The notes: generated from the sequence alone by a model not told the origin. A DNA stretch of 64,000 bases from Massilia sp. BSC265 (GCF_000740675.1 NZ_JPXI01000042.1:248001-312000); one strand, 5' to 3'; counted from the stretch's first letter, positions 32,993 through 42,569 are shown. Made by a program: numbers and translations.

Positions 32993-35947
32993 ATGGCAGC
33001 ACCAGCGAGACCCGGGAACGGGATCGGAAACCGCATCGTCCAACGGCTGCTGTGCTGCCTTGCGCTCGGCCTGTGCCTGTCCGTACCGGCCGAGGTAGAT
33101 GCGCTCGGCACCGCGCGCTTCGTCGACGTGGAGGGCAGGGAAGGCGTCCAGCTCGTGGCCAAGGGCCGCGCCGCCCCGATCATGGTCGGCAAGGACGACT
33201 TCCCAGGCGTGCTGCGCGCAGCGCGCGACCTGCAGCGCGACATCCAGAAGGTGACGGGCAAGACGCCGCAGTGGCAGACGGGTGCAGCGGCGACGAGCGA
33301 CGTCATCATCGTCGGCACGCTCGGCCGCCATCCCCTCATCGACGCCCTGGCGCAGCAGGGCAAGATCGATACGCGCACCCTGGCCGGCCAGTGGGAAGGC
33401 TTCCTGGTCCAGGCAGTCAGCGACCCGCTGCCCGGCGTGAAGCGCGCCCTGGTCATCGCCGGCAGCGACAAGCGCGGCACCATCTACGGCATCTACACGC
33501 TGTCCGAGCAGATCGGCGTCTCACCCTGGCACTGGTGGGCCGACGTGCCGGTGGCACGCCATGCCGCGCTCAGCGTCCCGCTGGGCACCCGCGTCCAGGA
33601 CAAGCCGGCCGTCCAGTACCGCGGCATCTTCCTGAACGACGAAGCGCCGGCGCTCACCAACTGGGCCAAGGAACGCTTCGGCGGCTACAACCGCAAGTTC
33701 TACGAGCAGCTGTTCGAACTGATGCTGCGCATGCGTGCCAACTACCTGTGGCCGGCCATGTGGGGTTCGGCTTTCTACGACGACGACAAAGGGAACGGCG
33801 AACTCGCCGATACCATGGGCATCGTGATGGGCACCTCGCACCACGAGCCGATGATGCGTGCCCACCAGGAGTGGCTCCGCCACGGCAAGGGTCCGTGGGA
33901 CTACAGCCGCAACGCCCAGACCCTGCGCGACTTCTTCGCCCAGGGCCTGCGCAACACGCGCGACTACGAGAAGGTGATCACGATGGGGATGCGCGGCGAC
34001 GGCGACGAGCCGATGTCGGATAGCGCCAATGTCGCGCTGCTGGAGCGGATCGTGCGCGACCAGCGCGCCCTCATCAAGCAGGAGCTGGGCAAGGATCCGG
34101 CCACGGTGCCGCAGCTGTGGGCGCTGTACAAGGAAGTCCAGGAATACTACGAGAAGGGCATGCGCGTGCCGGACGACATGCTGCTGCTCTGGTGCGACGA
34201 CAACTGGGGCAATATCCGGCGCCTGCCCACGCCGGAGGAACGCAAGCGCAGCGGCGGCGCCGGCGTTTATTACCACTTCGATTACGTGGGCGGTCCGCGC
34301 TCCTACAAGTGGCTGAACGTGACCCAGATCGCCAAGATCTGGGAGCAGATGAACCTGGCCAACGAATACGGCGCAAACCGGCTCTGGATCGTCAACGTGG
34401 GCGACCTCAAGCCGATGGAAGTGCCGACCGAATTCTTCCTGGCCTATGCCTGGAACCCGGCGGCCTGGCCTGCAGAGAAGCTGCCGGCCTACCTGGAGGC
34501 CTGGGCTGCCCGCGAGTTCGGCACCCGGCATGCCGCGCGCATCGCCTCGATCGTCGAGCGCTACACCCGCTACAACGCGCGCCGGCGGCCGGAGCAGCTG
34601 GAGCCGACCACCTACAGCCTGAGCGCCCATGACGAAGCGGAGCGGGTGGTGAACGACTACAACGCGCTTGCCCTCGAGGCCGGCCAGATCGGCAAGGCCC
34701 TGCCGAAAGCGATGCACGACGCGTACTTCCAGCTGGTCGAGTACCCGGTGCGCGCTTCCGCCAATGCGCTGGACATGTGGGTGTCGGCCGGCAGGAACGC
34801 CCTGTATGCGCGCCAGGGACGCGTCACCACCAACGACATGGCCGTCCGCGTGCGCCGCCTGTTCGACCGCGACGCCGAGCTGACCCGCCAGTACCACGGC
34901 ACCAACCAAGGCAAATGGCATCACATGATGTCGCAGAACCGCTTCGGCTACACCAACTGGGCCCAGCCCTACCGCGACGTGATGCCGGCGGTGTCGGAAC
35001 TGCGCCTGCCCGATACGGCTTCTCCGGGCGGCATTCGTGCGGCCGATCAGATGGGCGTCGTGGTGCAGGGCAGCCAGGCCGTGTGGCCGGCGTACGGACT
35101 GCACCACATGACCGTGCCCGCGCTGGACGTGTTCGACAGGCAGCCGCGCTGGTTCGAGCTGTTCAACCGCAGCCGGGAACCGTTCGACTACGCGGTCAAG
35201 GCGAGCCACCCGTGGATCCGGCTCAGCCACGCGGCGGGACGGATCGGCAAGGAGCAGCGCATCCAGGTGGACGTGGACTGGGACGCGGTTCCGACCGGCA
35301 GCCTGGAGGCCGAGCTGACGGTCAGCGGGCCGGAAGGGGCCAAGGTCGTCGTCAAGGTCCCGGTGCACAAGCCGGAAGGCTTGACCCCGCAGTCCGCGCA
35401 GGGGCACGTGGAAAGCCGCGGCGTGGTCGCCATCGAGGCCGAGCATTTCAGCCGCGCGCATGCGCCGGGCGGACGCCAGTGGACCAGGATTCCCGGCTAC
35501 GGGCACACCCTGTCGGGCATGACCACGATGCCGGGCGCCGCGCCGGCGCTGTCGGTGGAGGACGGGATGCGGCTCGAGTACGACGTGCACCTGTTTAAAG
35601 CCGGCGAGCTGAAGCTGCATGCGGTGCTCGGCCCGACGCTCAAGTTCCAGCCGGGGAAGGGCTTCCGCTTCGCCATATCGATCGACGACGGTCCGGTCCA
35701 GGAGGTCAATGTACACGCCGACGAATCCGAGCAGTACTGGAACCGGATGGTGTCCGACGGCGTGGCCAAGTTCGTCACCACGCACCGCGTGGACCGGCCG
35801 GGACGCCATACCGTCAAGTTCTGGGCCCTTGATCCGGGGCTGGTGCTGCAGCGCCTGGTGATCGATGCGGGCGGACTGCAGCCGAGCTATCTCGGCCCGC
35901 CGGAAAGCCCCTACTATCCGGCCAAGCGCGAGAGCGCGCGTCCCTGA
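32993..35947 (+). CDS. Glycoside hydrolase family 115, putative xylan alpha-1,2-glucuronidase
   Basis: Removes (4-O-methyl)glucuronic acid side chains from glucuronoxylan. The protein has 984 residues. The ATG at 32993 follows AAGGAGGAGG; a signal peptide spans about 14-38. GH115 features are KRALVIAGSDKRGTIYGIYT and VSPWHWWADVPV at 155-190, QYRGIFLNDEAPALTNWAKE, RMRANYLWPAMWGSAFYDDD, VIT-type GMRGDGDEPMSD and LLLWCDDNWGNIRRLPTPEE, then a C-terminal GH115_C beta-domain (VVAIEAEHFSRAHAPGG to the end). It has its own promoter and operator and no adjacent sugar genes. The 3' end overlaps the converging ftrA-like gene by 34 bp. Confidence 0.93.
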   Translation: MAAPARPGNGIGNRIVQRLLCCLALGLCLSVPAEVDALGTARFVDVEGREGVQLVAKGRAAPIMVGKDDFPGVLRAARDLQRDIQKVTGKTPQWQTGAAATSDVIIVGTLGRHPLIDALAQQGKIDTRTLAGQWEGFLVQAVSDPLPGVKRALVIAGSDKRGTIYGIYTLSEQIGVSPWHWWADVPVARHAALSVPLGTRVQDKPAVQYRGIFLNDEAPALTNWAKERFGGYNRKFYEQLFELMLRMRANYLWPAMWGSAFYDDDKGNGELADTMGIVMGTSHHEPMMRAHQEWLRHGKGPWDYSRNAQTLRDFFAQGLRNTRDYEKVITMGMRGDGDEPMSDSANVALLERIVRDQRALIKQELGKDPATVPQLWALYKEVQEYYEKGMRVPDDMLLLWCDDNWGNIRRLPTPEERKRSGGAGVYYHFDYVGGPRSYKWLNVTQIAKIWEQMNLANEYGANRLWIVNVGDLKPMEVPTEFFLAYAWNPAAWPAEKLPAYLEAWAAREFGTRHAARIASIVERYTRYNARRRPEQLEPTTYSLSAHDEAERVVNDYNALALEAGQIGKALPKAMHDAYFQLVEYPVRASANALDMWVSAGRNALYARQGRVTTNDMAVRVRRLFDRDAELTRQYHGTNQGKWHHMMSQNRFGYTNWAQPYRDVMPAVSELRLPDTASPGGIRAADQMGVVVQGSQAVWPAYGLHHMTVPALDVFDRQPRWFELFNRSREPFDYAVKASHPWIRLSHAAGRIGKEQRIQVDVDWDAVPTGSLEAELTVSGPEGAKVVVKVPVHKPEGLTPQSAQGHVESRGVVAIEAEHFSRAHAPGGRQWTRIPGYGHTLSGMTTMPGAAPALSVEDGMRLEYDVHLFKAGELKLHAVLGPTLKFQPGKGFRFAISIDDGPVQEVNVHADESEQYWNRMVSDGVAKFVTTHRVDRPGRHTVKFWALDPGLVLQRLVIDAGGLQPSYLGPPESPYYPAKRESARP

Positions 35948-36882
35948 CTGCGATAGCGGCCGGGCGGCGGCAGGCCCTGTTTGCGGAAGTGATGGCGCAG
36001 CGATTCCGCCGAACCCAGGCCAGCCAGGTCGGCAACGGCCTCGATCGCCAGATGCGGCCGCGTCTCCAGCATCTGCGCCGCCAGCGAGACCCGTTCGCGC
36101 ACCAGCCAGGCCAGCGGCGTGAGACCGGTACGGTCCTTGAAGCGGCGCTGGAAGGTGCGGGCGCCCAGGCGCGCCTGCGCGGCCATCGAGTCCACCGTGT
36201 GCTGCGTGCGCAGGTTCTCGCGCACCCAGTCCATCAGGCGGGCGATGCCGTCCTCGCCGGGCGAGGGCAGGGGACGCGCCACCAGCTGCGCCTGGTCGCC
36301 GTCGCGGTGGGCCGGAATCACCAGGCGTTGGGCAACGCGGCCAGCGAGCTCGAGGCCGTAGTCGCTGCGCACCAGGTGCAGCAGCATGTCCAGTCCCGCC
36401 GCGGAGCCGGCCGAGGTGACGATGCCGCCGTCCTCGACGTACAGCACGCCCTGCTGCACGTCCACCCTGGGGAAGTCCTGGGCCAGCCGGTCCAGGTAGC
36501 GCCAGTGCGTGGTCGCCCTTTTCCCGTCCAGCAGGCCTGCATGGGCCAGCACGAAGCTGCCCGAGCAGATGGTGCAGATGCGTGCGCCGCGTGTGCAGGC
36601 ACGCTGCAAGGATTCGAGCAGGGCGGGGGCGGGTGCTTCGGCGACATCGCGCCAGCCAGGGATGACGATGGTGTCCGCCGCGTCGAGCGCCTCCAGGCCG
36701 TGCGGCACATGGACGCTCAGGCCCCCAAGGGCGCGCAGGGGGCCGGGTTCGGCCGCGCAGACCGCATGGGTGTACCAGGGGACGCCGAGCTCGGGCCGTT
36801 CGAGCGCGAACAGTTCGACGGCGCAGCCGAATTCGAAGGTGCACAGGCCGTCGTAGGCGAGGATGGCGACATGGGGCGGCAT
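35914..36882 (-). CDS. ftrA: FtrA/GlxA-type AraC regulator with DJ-1/PfpI domain
   Basis: Transcription factor of 322 residues. Residues 1-190 form a DJ-1/PfpI-like domain: HVAILAYDGLCTFEFGCAVE, DTIVIPGWRDV, the elbow ICTICSGSFVLAHAGLLDG and RATTHWRYLDRLAQDFPRV. The C-terminal 100 residues are an AraC DNA-binding domain (MAAQARLGARTFQRRFKDRT, LAGLGSAESLRHHFRKQGL). It matches the FtrA subgroup. A rhodanese gene is divergent with 90 bp between them, an arrangement I recall from other betaproteobacteria, which suggests that this regulator controls the rhodanese gene. Confidence 0.88.
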   Translation of the reverse strand: MPPHVAILAYDGLCTFEFGCAVELFALERPELGVPWYTHAVCAAEPGPLRALGGLSVHVPHGLEALDAADTIVIPGWRDVAEAPAPALLESLQRACTRGARICTICSGSFVLAHAGLLDGKRATTHWRYLDRLAQDFPRVDVQQGVLYVEDGGIVTSAGSAAGLDMLLHLVRSDYGLELAGRVAQRLVIPAHRDGDQAQLVARPLPSPGEDGIARLMDWVRENLRTQHTVDSMAAQARLGARTFQRRFKDRTGLTPLAWLVRERVSLAAQMLETRPHLAIEAVADLAGLGSAESLRHHFRKQGLPPPGRYRSQGRALSRLAG

Positions 36883-36972
36883 GGCGCGATGTTACCAGTT
36901 TCTGTCAGGCCGGCGCCTGCCCAAGCGGAGACACAATCGCCACACTGAGGGCTTGTCAACAAGGAGGCCCAC

Positions 36973-37374
36973 ATGACTTCTGCTGTTTCTGCAGTTCCCG
37001 CTGCGCCAAGCGGGCAGGCGCTTGCCCATTTCGCTTCCGCCTTCGCCTACGAGACCGATTGCGCCGACGTGCATGGCGCCCTGGCCGCGGGCGAGCAGGA
37101 TTTCGTTCTGCTCGACACCCGCAGTCCGGAGCTCTACGCGCAAGGGCACGTCCCCGGCGCGCTCAACCTGCCGCACGGGAAGATCGTCGAGATCAAGCTG
37201 CGCGAGTACCCGATGGAGACGCTGTTCGTGGTCTACTGCGCCGGTCCGCACTGCAACGGCGCCCACCGCGGGGCCGAGCGCCTGGCCAGGTTGGGGCGGC
37301 CGGTCAAGCTGATGATTGGCGGCATCACCGGCTGGCTGGCCGAAGGATTTATCCTGGCAAAGGGCAGCGCCTGA
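36973..37374 (+). CDS. Single-domain rhodanese
   Basis: Sulfurtransferase-like protein of 133 residues, probably cytoplasmic. It holds one rhodanese domain at about 30-130: FVLLDTRSPELYAQGHVPGA then LNLPHGKIVE, the catalytic loop VVYCAGPHCNGAHRGAERL and LMIGGITGWLAEGF. The loop cysteine follows Tyr as in active rhodaneses, though the loop AGPHC is longer than usual. AAGGAGG precedes the ATG. Divergent from the ftrA-like regulator. Substrate unknown. Confidence 0.9.
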   Translation: MTSAVSAVPAAPSGQALAHFASAFAYETDCADVHGALAAGEQDFVLLDTRSPELYAQGHVPGALNLPHGKIVEIKLREYPMETLFVVYCAGPHCNGAHRGAERLARLGRPVKLMIGGITGWLAEGFILAKGSA

Positions 37375-37465
37375 AGGAGGTGTTGGCTTGCGCTGGGGAA
37401 CCGGAGCCCTGCATGTTCACGCGCTGCGCTATAGTTGATGTCAACCAGACATCACGCAAGCGAAC

Positions 37466-39439
37466 ATGAATCATTCCCATCCCCCTGTAGACGACACCGA
37501 ACACGACGACGCCTTCCTCGAGCGCGAGCTCGATTTCGCCGAACGCGGCATCGAACTGGTCAAGATGGAAGGCCGCGTCTTCCTGCGCTTCTCGGGCGAG
37601 GTGCGCTACGAAGGCCTGCGCGTGCCCTACCGCCTGGTGCCCTCGCGCGGCGTGCTCGCCAAGCCGAGCAAGTGGCGCAAGATGGACATGCTGGCGCGGC
37701 GCGACCTGCTCGAGGAGCGCGCCACTCCCGATGCCATCGAGGAGCTGCAGAGCGAAGCCGAGGCCTTTGTGCGCGACATCGCCGAGGAAGCCGACGAGTT
37801 CGGCTGGGACCCGATGCTGTTCCTGCACGTGCTCGACGAGCTGGAAACCTCGGAGCCGGCCGAATACGTGTTCCAGCGCATCTCGCAGCGCCTGACCCAC
37901 GCCGTCGAGCGCGAGCAGGAAGAGCGCCACGCCGCGCGTACCAAGGAAAGCATCAGCCTGGCCGAGTACCCGGAGTCCTTCGAGGCGGCCAGCAAGATGC
38001 AGCGCAAGTTCATCGCCCTGCTGGGACCGACCAACTCCGGCAAGACCCACCGTGCGATGGAAGCGCTGGCCAAGGCCAAGAGCGGCGTCTACCTCGCGCC
38101 GCTGCGCCTGCTGGCGCTGGAAAACTACGAACGCCTGCAGAACGCGCGCCCCCACGGCAAAGAGATCAAGGTCAGCCTCATCACCGGCGAAGAGCGCCGC
38201 ATCGCCGAGGACGCGACCCACGTCGCCAGCACCGTCGAGATGCTGGACACCAAGACGCCGGTCGAAGTGGCGGTGATCGACGAGATCCAGATGCTGGCCG
38301 ACCGCGACCGCGGCGCCGCCTGGACCGCGGCCGTGTGCGGCGCACCTGCCTCCACCGTGTTCCTGGTCGGCGCACCGGAAGCGCGGCGCGCGATCGAGGC
38401 GCTGGCCGAACGCCTCGAAGTGCCGCTGGAAGTCCATGTCTTGAAACGCATGGCGCCGCTGGCGATGGAACCCTCGCCGGTGCGCAAGCTCGGCAACCTG
38501 CGGCGCGGCGACGCCGTCATCGCCTTCTCGCGGCGCGACGTCCTGATGTGGCGCGACATGATCACCGAGAAGGGCCTGTCGGTGGCTACCGTGTACGGCA
38601 ACCTGTCGCCCGAGGTGCGGCGCGCCCAGGCCGAGCGCTTCCGCGAAGGGCAGGCCGACATCGTGGTCGGCACCGATGCGCTGGCCATGGGCCTGAACAT
38701 GCCGATCGCGCGCATCGTGATGACGACCACGGTCAAGTACAACGGGGTCGAGGAAGAAGAGATTTCGGCGGCGCTGGCCAAGCAGATCGCCGGCCGGGCA
38801 GGGCGCTACGGCGTGCACGAGGAAGGTTTTGTCGCGGGCTACGATGACGACACCCACGAGGTGATGCGCGCGCTGATGAAGGAAAAGATCCCGCAGGTAG
38901 CAGCCACCGGCTTCGCCGTCGCGCCCTCGCTCGAGCAGCTGCACCGCATCTCCTCGGTGACGGGCGAGACCTCGCTGGTAAAGCTGCTGCGCCGCTTCGT
39001 CCACAACATCGACGTGCCGGACGGCTTCTTCTATCCGCGCATCACCGAGGAGCAGAACGAGCGGGCCGAATGGCTGGATACGCTGCCGCTTTCGGTCGCG
39101 GAGAAGTTCATGCTGTCGCTGGTGCCGATCTCGTCGAGAGTACCGGTACTGCAGAGCGCCTGGGAACACTGGGCGCTGTCCCTGGCCAAGAAGAAGGTCT
39201 GCAAGCTGACCCCGCCTACCCAGGAGCTGTATTACATGAACCTGCAGGAGGTCGAGGATACCTGCCGCATGTACTCGGCCTATGCCTGGCTGGGCTACCG
39301 GGAACCGGAACACTTCCCCAGCATCGACCTGGCGCAGCAGCTGGCGCGCGAGGCATCCGAACGGGTCGATGCGATGCTGCAGCAGCAGAATACGGCGGCG
39401 CGGCAGCGGCAGGGCGGCAATGCACGGCGCCGCCGCTGA
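37466..39439 (+). CDS. SUV3-like DExH-box RNA helicase
   Basis: Superfamily 2 helicase of 657 residues, close in design to the mitochondrial SUV3 degradosome helicase. An N-terminal helical region (1-170) precedes the motor: Walker A GPTNSGKTHRAM at about 187-198, APLRLLALENYERL (Ia), DEIQMLADRDRGAAWT for Walker B near 272, FLVGAPEA, then in domain 2 VATVYGNLSPEVRRAQAERF, VVGTDALAMGLNMPI and QIAGRAGRYG (motif VI). A SUV3_C-like helical segment follows (WLGYREPEHFPSIDLAQQL). It stands alone. Bacterial relatives exist, but the role in these bacteria is not established; RNA turnover is inferred from the family. Confidence 0.87.
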   Translation: MNHSHPPVDDTEHDDAFLERELDFAERGIELVKMEGRVFLRFSGEVRYEGLRVPYRLVPSRGVLAKPSKWRKMDMLARRDLLEERATPDAIEELQSEAEAFVRDIAEEADEFGWDPMLFLHVLDELETSEPAEYVFQRISQRLTHAVEREQEERHAARTKESISLAEYPESFEAASKMQRKFIALLGPTNSGKTHRAMEALAKAKSGVYLAPLRLLALENYERLQNARPHGKEIKVSLITGEERRIAEDATHVASTVEMLDTKTPVEVAVIDEIQMLADRDRGAAWTAAVCGAPASTVFLVGAPEARRAIEALAERLEVPLEVHVLKRMAPLAMEPSPVRKLGNLRRGDAVIAFSRRDVLMWRDMITEKGLSVATVYGNLSPEVRRAQAERFREGQADIVVGTDALAMGLNMPIARIVMTTTVKYNGVEEEEISAALAKQIAGRAGRYGVHEEGFVAGYDDDTHEVMRALMKEKIPQVAATGFAVAPSLEQLHRISSVTGETSLVKLLRRFVHNIDVPDGFFYPRITEEQNERAEWLDTLPLSVAEKFMLSLVPISSRVPVLQSAWEHWALSLAKKKVCKLTPPTQELYYMNLQEVEDTCRMYSAYAWLGYREPEHFPSIDLAQQLAREASERVDAMLQQQNTAARQRQGGNARRRR

Positions 39440-39463
39440 GTTACCGTCCTGAGTCGCCGCCGT

Positions 39464-40366
39464 TCAGAATTGATAAGCCTGGCCGTCCTCCGGCACCAGC
39501 ACGCGCCGCGCGTCCATGCCGTTCGCCTTGATGTGCGCACGCAGGTCGGCGCGGCTTTGCATCATGTGGTTGACCGCTTCCATGTGGCTGCCGATGATGC
39601 TTGCGCGCGGCGCGGCCTGGTAGGCGCGCGACAGATCGTCCTTGCCCATGATGATCGAACCGTCGAAGCCCTGCAGCCGGGCGTAGCCGGTGTTCAGGAC
39701 GATGACGTCCGGCTGGTAAGTACGGATGGCCTGGTCCACCTCCGGGCGCCAGATCGTGTCGCCAGCGATATACACGGTCTTGTGGCCGGGACGCTGGAAC
39801 ACGATGCCGGACACGTGGCCCAGCAGGGCGCCTGCGGGCGAGGCCATCATCGCGTCGTTGCCGTGCTGTCCTCCCGTCTTCGCGAGGCGCACGCCCTTGA
39901 ACTCGGTGGTCGCGCCAAGTACGCGCACATCGGTGAATCCATCTTTCCGGATTGCCTGTGCATCGGTTTCATTTTGCGCGAACACGGGAATGCTCTTCGG
40001 TAGCGATTGCTTAGCCGCGTCGTCCCAATGGTCGAGGTGGGTATGCGTAACGATCACGGCATCGGCACGCATGACCTCGTCGAGCGGCAAGGGCAGCTCG
40101 ACCAGCGGATTGCGCAGCTCGCTGTTGTAGGTTCCGGGAAAGCCCGGATAGGCGCCTTTTTTCGCCAGCATCGGATCGACCAGGAAGCGCGTGCCGGCAT
40201 ACTCGATCTTGAGGGTTGCATTGCGGATCTGCTGGACGCGTACGGTCGGCGTGCCGCTTGCCGCACCGGATTGCGGATCGGCGGTGCCTGTCGGCGTGGC
40301 GCATCCGGCGAGCAGGGCGAGGGCGGTCGCGGCGGTGACCTGTGTCAAAGGGCTGAAAAAGTGCAT
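39464..40366 (-). CDS. Metallo-beta-lactamase-fold lipoprotein (L-ascorbate-6-phosphate lactonase/UlaG-like)
   Basis: Exported hydrolase of 300 residues. The N-terminus has a signal with lipobox ALLAGC (Cys21), followed by a low-complexity linker. The metal motif is VIVTHTHLDHWDD (about 104-116), with further ligands in GGQHGND, IAGDTIW and IIGSHMEAVNHMM. It belongs to the beta-lactamase superfamily II group related to UlaG. The start at 40366 is chosen for the signal peptide; the frame runs upstream into noncoding sequence. The GlxA-type gene is divergent with 117 bp between them and may control it. Substrate unknown. Confidence 0.85.
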   Translation of the reverse strand: MHFFSPLTQVTAATALALLAGCATPTGTADPQSGAASGTPTVRVQQIRNATLKIEYAGTRFLVDPMLAKKGAYPGFPGTYNSELRNPLVELPLPLDEVMRADAVIVTHTHLDHWDDAAKQSLPKSIPVFAQNETDAQAIRKDGFTDVRVLGATTEFKGVRLAKTGGQHGNDAMMASPAGALLGHVSGIVFQRPGHKTVYIAGDTIWRPEVDQAIRTYQPDVIVLNTGYARLQGFDGSIIMGKDDLSRAYQAAPRASIIGSHMEAVNHMMQSRADLRAHIKANGMDARRVLVPEDGQAYQF

Positions 40367-40483
40367 GGCGGTCCTGTCGTGTTGTTGTGAAAGGAAGCAT
40401 CTGCTTCCCTGGTGATCACATTCTCGTGTTATCGGCATCGAGGTCATAGTGGCCTGGAGGACGATATGCGATAAAATCGGGCC

Positions 40484-41476
40484 ATGGCCACATCCACCGA
40501 CCAGACACGCCGGCGCCACCGGGTTGCCGTGATCGCTTTCGACGACATGACGCCGTTCCACCTGTCCGTACCCTGCCTCGTTTTCGGTACAGTACGCGAC
40601 GATCCGCGGGCGCCCGCCTTCGATGTCGCGGTCTGCGCCGTCGAACCGGGCGCCCTGCATACCTCGGCCGGTTTCGCCATTTTCGCCGACTGTGGCCTGG
40701 AGGCGCTGGACGATGCCGATATCGTGTTCATGCCGGCCTGGCACGACGATTGCCGTCCTGCGCCCGGCCTGCTGCTGGAGGCATTGCGCCGCGCCCACGC
40801 ACGCGGGGCGACTGTCGTTGGTTTGTGCCTCGGGGCGTTCCCCTTGGCCGAAGCGGGCTTGCTGGACGACCGGAGCGCGACGACGCACTGGGCTTGTGCC
40901 GACCAGATGGCCTCAAGCTATCCGAAGGTGAAGGTCGACCGCGACGTCCTGTATGTGGACGAAGGCAGCGTCCTGACCTCGGCGGGCGTGGCGGCGGGAT
41001 TGGACTGCTGCCTGCACCTGCTGCGCCGGCTCGCCGGTGCCGAAGTGGCGAACCGCGTCGCCCGCAAGCTGCTGGTAGCGCCGCACCGGCAGGGCGGCCA
41101 GGCGCAGTTCATCGAGCGTCCGGTGCCGGAGTCGCACAGCGAAAGCCGTTTCGCGGAGGTCCTTGCGTGGGTGGCGCAGCATCTTGAACGGGAACACAGC
41201 ATCGATACGCTTGCCGCACGCGCCGCCATGAGCCGCCGTAACTTCACCCGGCACTTCCGCCAGGCGACCGGTACCTCGTTCAAGCAGTGGCTTCTGAACC
41301 AGCGCCTGGCCTACGCCCAGCGCATGCTGGAAGGCAGCGACGTATCGATCGACCTCATCGCCCAGCAGGCCGGCTTCAACTCGGCGTTGTCGCTGCGCCA
41401 GCATTTCCGCGCCAGTCTGCAGACTTCGCCGTCGGCCTACCGCAAGCTGTATCGCAGCGAACAAGTGTTGGCGTGA
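40484..41476 (+). CDS. GlxA-family AraC regulator with DJ-1/PfpI domain
   Basis: Transcription factor of 330 residues. The DJ-1/PfpI-like part (about 12-200) has VAVIAFDDMTPFHLSVPCLV, VFMPAWHDD, the elbow VVGLCLGAFPLAEAGLLDD and SATTHWACADQMASSYPKV. The AraC domain (about 235-325) has IDTLAARAAMSRRNFTRHF and AQQAGFNSALSLRQHFRA. It is the second regulator of this kind within 5 kb, but the two differ enough not to be a recent duplication. Divergent from the metallo-hydrolase lipoprotein gene. Confidence 0.9.
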   Translation: MATSTDQTRRRHRVAVIAFDDMTPFHLSVPCLVFGTVRDDPRAPAFDVAVCAVEPGALHTSAGFAIFADCGLEALDDADIVFMPAWHDDCRPAPGLLLEALRRAHARGATVVGLCLGAFPLAEAGLLDDRSATTHWACADQMASSYPKVKVDRDVLYVDEGSVLTSAGVAAGLDCCLHLLRRLAGAEVANRVARKLLVAPHRQGGQAQFIERPVPESHSESRFAEVLAWVAQHLEREHSIDTLAARAAMSRRNFTRHFRQATGTSFKQWLLNQRLAYAQRMLEGSDVSIDLIAQQAGFNSALSLRQHFRASLQTSPSAYRKLYRSEQVLA

Positions 41477-41550
41477 CAGGCGGGCCGCTGAAGCGCTCGC
41501 GTGCACAGTGTAGGATGCGTCTTTTTGACAATCAGGAAACAGCAGTGACG

Positions 41551-41976
41551 ATGAACCCGAAATACACCCCCGAATCCTTCAACGAATTCGGCAGGTCCTT
41601 CCTGCCCGGCCACCTCGGCATCCAGATCACCGAAGTGAGCGAGGGCCGCGTTTGCGCCGAGCTCCCGGTCCAGCCCCACCTGCTGGCCCCGAACGGCTAC
41701 CTGCACGCCGGCAGCGTCGTCACGCTGGCCGACACCGCGGCCGGCTATGCCTGCGTCGCCCACCTGCCAGAAGGCGCACACAGCTTCACCACCATCGAAC
41801 TGAAATCGAACCACCTGGGCACCGCGCGCCAGGGCACGATCGCCGTCGTGGCGACTGCCGTGCACCTCGGTCGCACGACCCAAGTGTGGGATGCAGTCGT
41901 CACCGACAAGGAAAATGGCAAGACCATCGCCCTGTTCCGCTGCACCCAGATGATCCTCTACCCGAAGAGCGCCTAA
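41551..41976 (+). CDS. PaaI-like hotdog-fold thioesterase
   Basis: Acyl-CoA thioesterase-like protein of 141 residues. The hotdog fold shows in GHLGIQITEVSEGRVCAELP, PNGYLHAGSVVTLADTAAGY and SFTTIELKSNHLGTARQG, with the conserved HAG/ADTA active-site pattern. The ATG at 41551 is used; a GTG two codons upstream (41545) sits at a better distance from AGGAAA and could be the true start. The gene lies just behind the GlxA-type regulator in the same direction but with a 74-bp gap. Substrate unknown. Confidence 0.9.
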   Translation: MNPKYTPESFNEFGRSFLPGHLGIQITEVSEGRVCAELPVQPHLLAPNGYLHAGSVVTLADTAAGYACVAHLPEGAHSFTTIELKSNHLGTARQGTIAVVATAVHLGRTTQVWDAVVTDKENGKTIALFRCTQMILYPKSA

Positions 41977-42041
41977 CAAATTTCGTGGTCCGCCACTGCG
42001 GCGATGCGTCTTGCCCTGGGGGTTTTGTCAGGCGCTCCAGA

Positions 42042-42569
42042 TCAGGAGGCGAGCTCTTTCTCGATCAGCTTGTGCAGGGTCGGAAAATCCGGCTCGCCGA
42101 CGTACTGCTTGATGATCCGCCCCTTCTTGTCGATCACGAAGGTGGTCGGGGTCAGGCTGACGTCGCCGAACTGCTTGGCGATGTCGCCGGCCGAATCGAT
42201 GGCGACCTTGAAAGGCAGCTGGCGCGTCTCGGTGAAGTTCAGCACGTAGTTGGGCGGGTCGTACTGCATGGCCACCGCCACGAACTCCAGGCCTTGAGCC
42301 TTGTACTTGTTGTAGGTCTCGACCATCTGCGGCATCTCCTTGACGCAGGTGACGCAGGAGGTCGCCCAGAAGTTCACCATCACCACCTTGCCGCGCAGCG
42401 ACTCGGTAGAGATCTTGTCGCCGGCGATGCTGATGAAGGTGACGTTCGGCGCGGGCGGGGTGCTGTAGAACGAGGCGTAGCCGACGCCGGCCAGCGCCAG
42501 CACCACGGCGCAGGCGGCGGCAGGCTTGATCCAGGAACGGGCGGGTTTGGAAGCGGTCGGAGCGGTCAT
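42042..42569 (-). CDS. TlpA-family membrane-anchored thiol-disulfide oxidoreductase
   Basis: Periplasmic thioredoxin-like protein of 175 residues held by an N-terminal helix at about 15-35. The redox motif is Cys72-Val-Thr-Cys75 in VNFWATSCVTCVKEMP, and a cis-Pro follows in LTPTTFVIDKKGRI. Family use includes reduction for cytochrome c assembly; here no ccm gene is near. It stands in the same direction as the BON, diaA and yraN genes downstream of them, but is separated by 48 bp, so it may belong to the same transcript. Confidence 0.9.
   Translation of the reverse strand: MTAPTASKPARSWIKPAAACAVVLALAGVGYASFYSTPPAPNVTFISIAGDKISTESLRGKVVMVNFWATSCVTCVKEMPQMVETYNKYKAQGLEFVAVAMQYDPPNYVLNFTETRQLPFKVAIDSAGDIAKQFGDVSLTPTTFVIDKKGRIIKQYVGEPDFPTLHKLIEKELAS

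Noticed and set aside
33521-36844. 1107-codon open frame on the minus strand antisense to GH115
   Set aside because: Low-complexity Arg/His/Gln-rich translation without motifs; GH115 and the ftrA-like gene account for this region.
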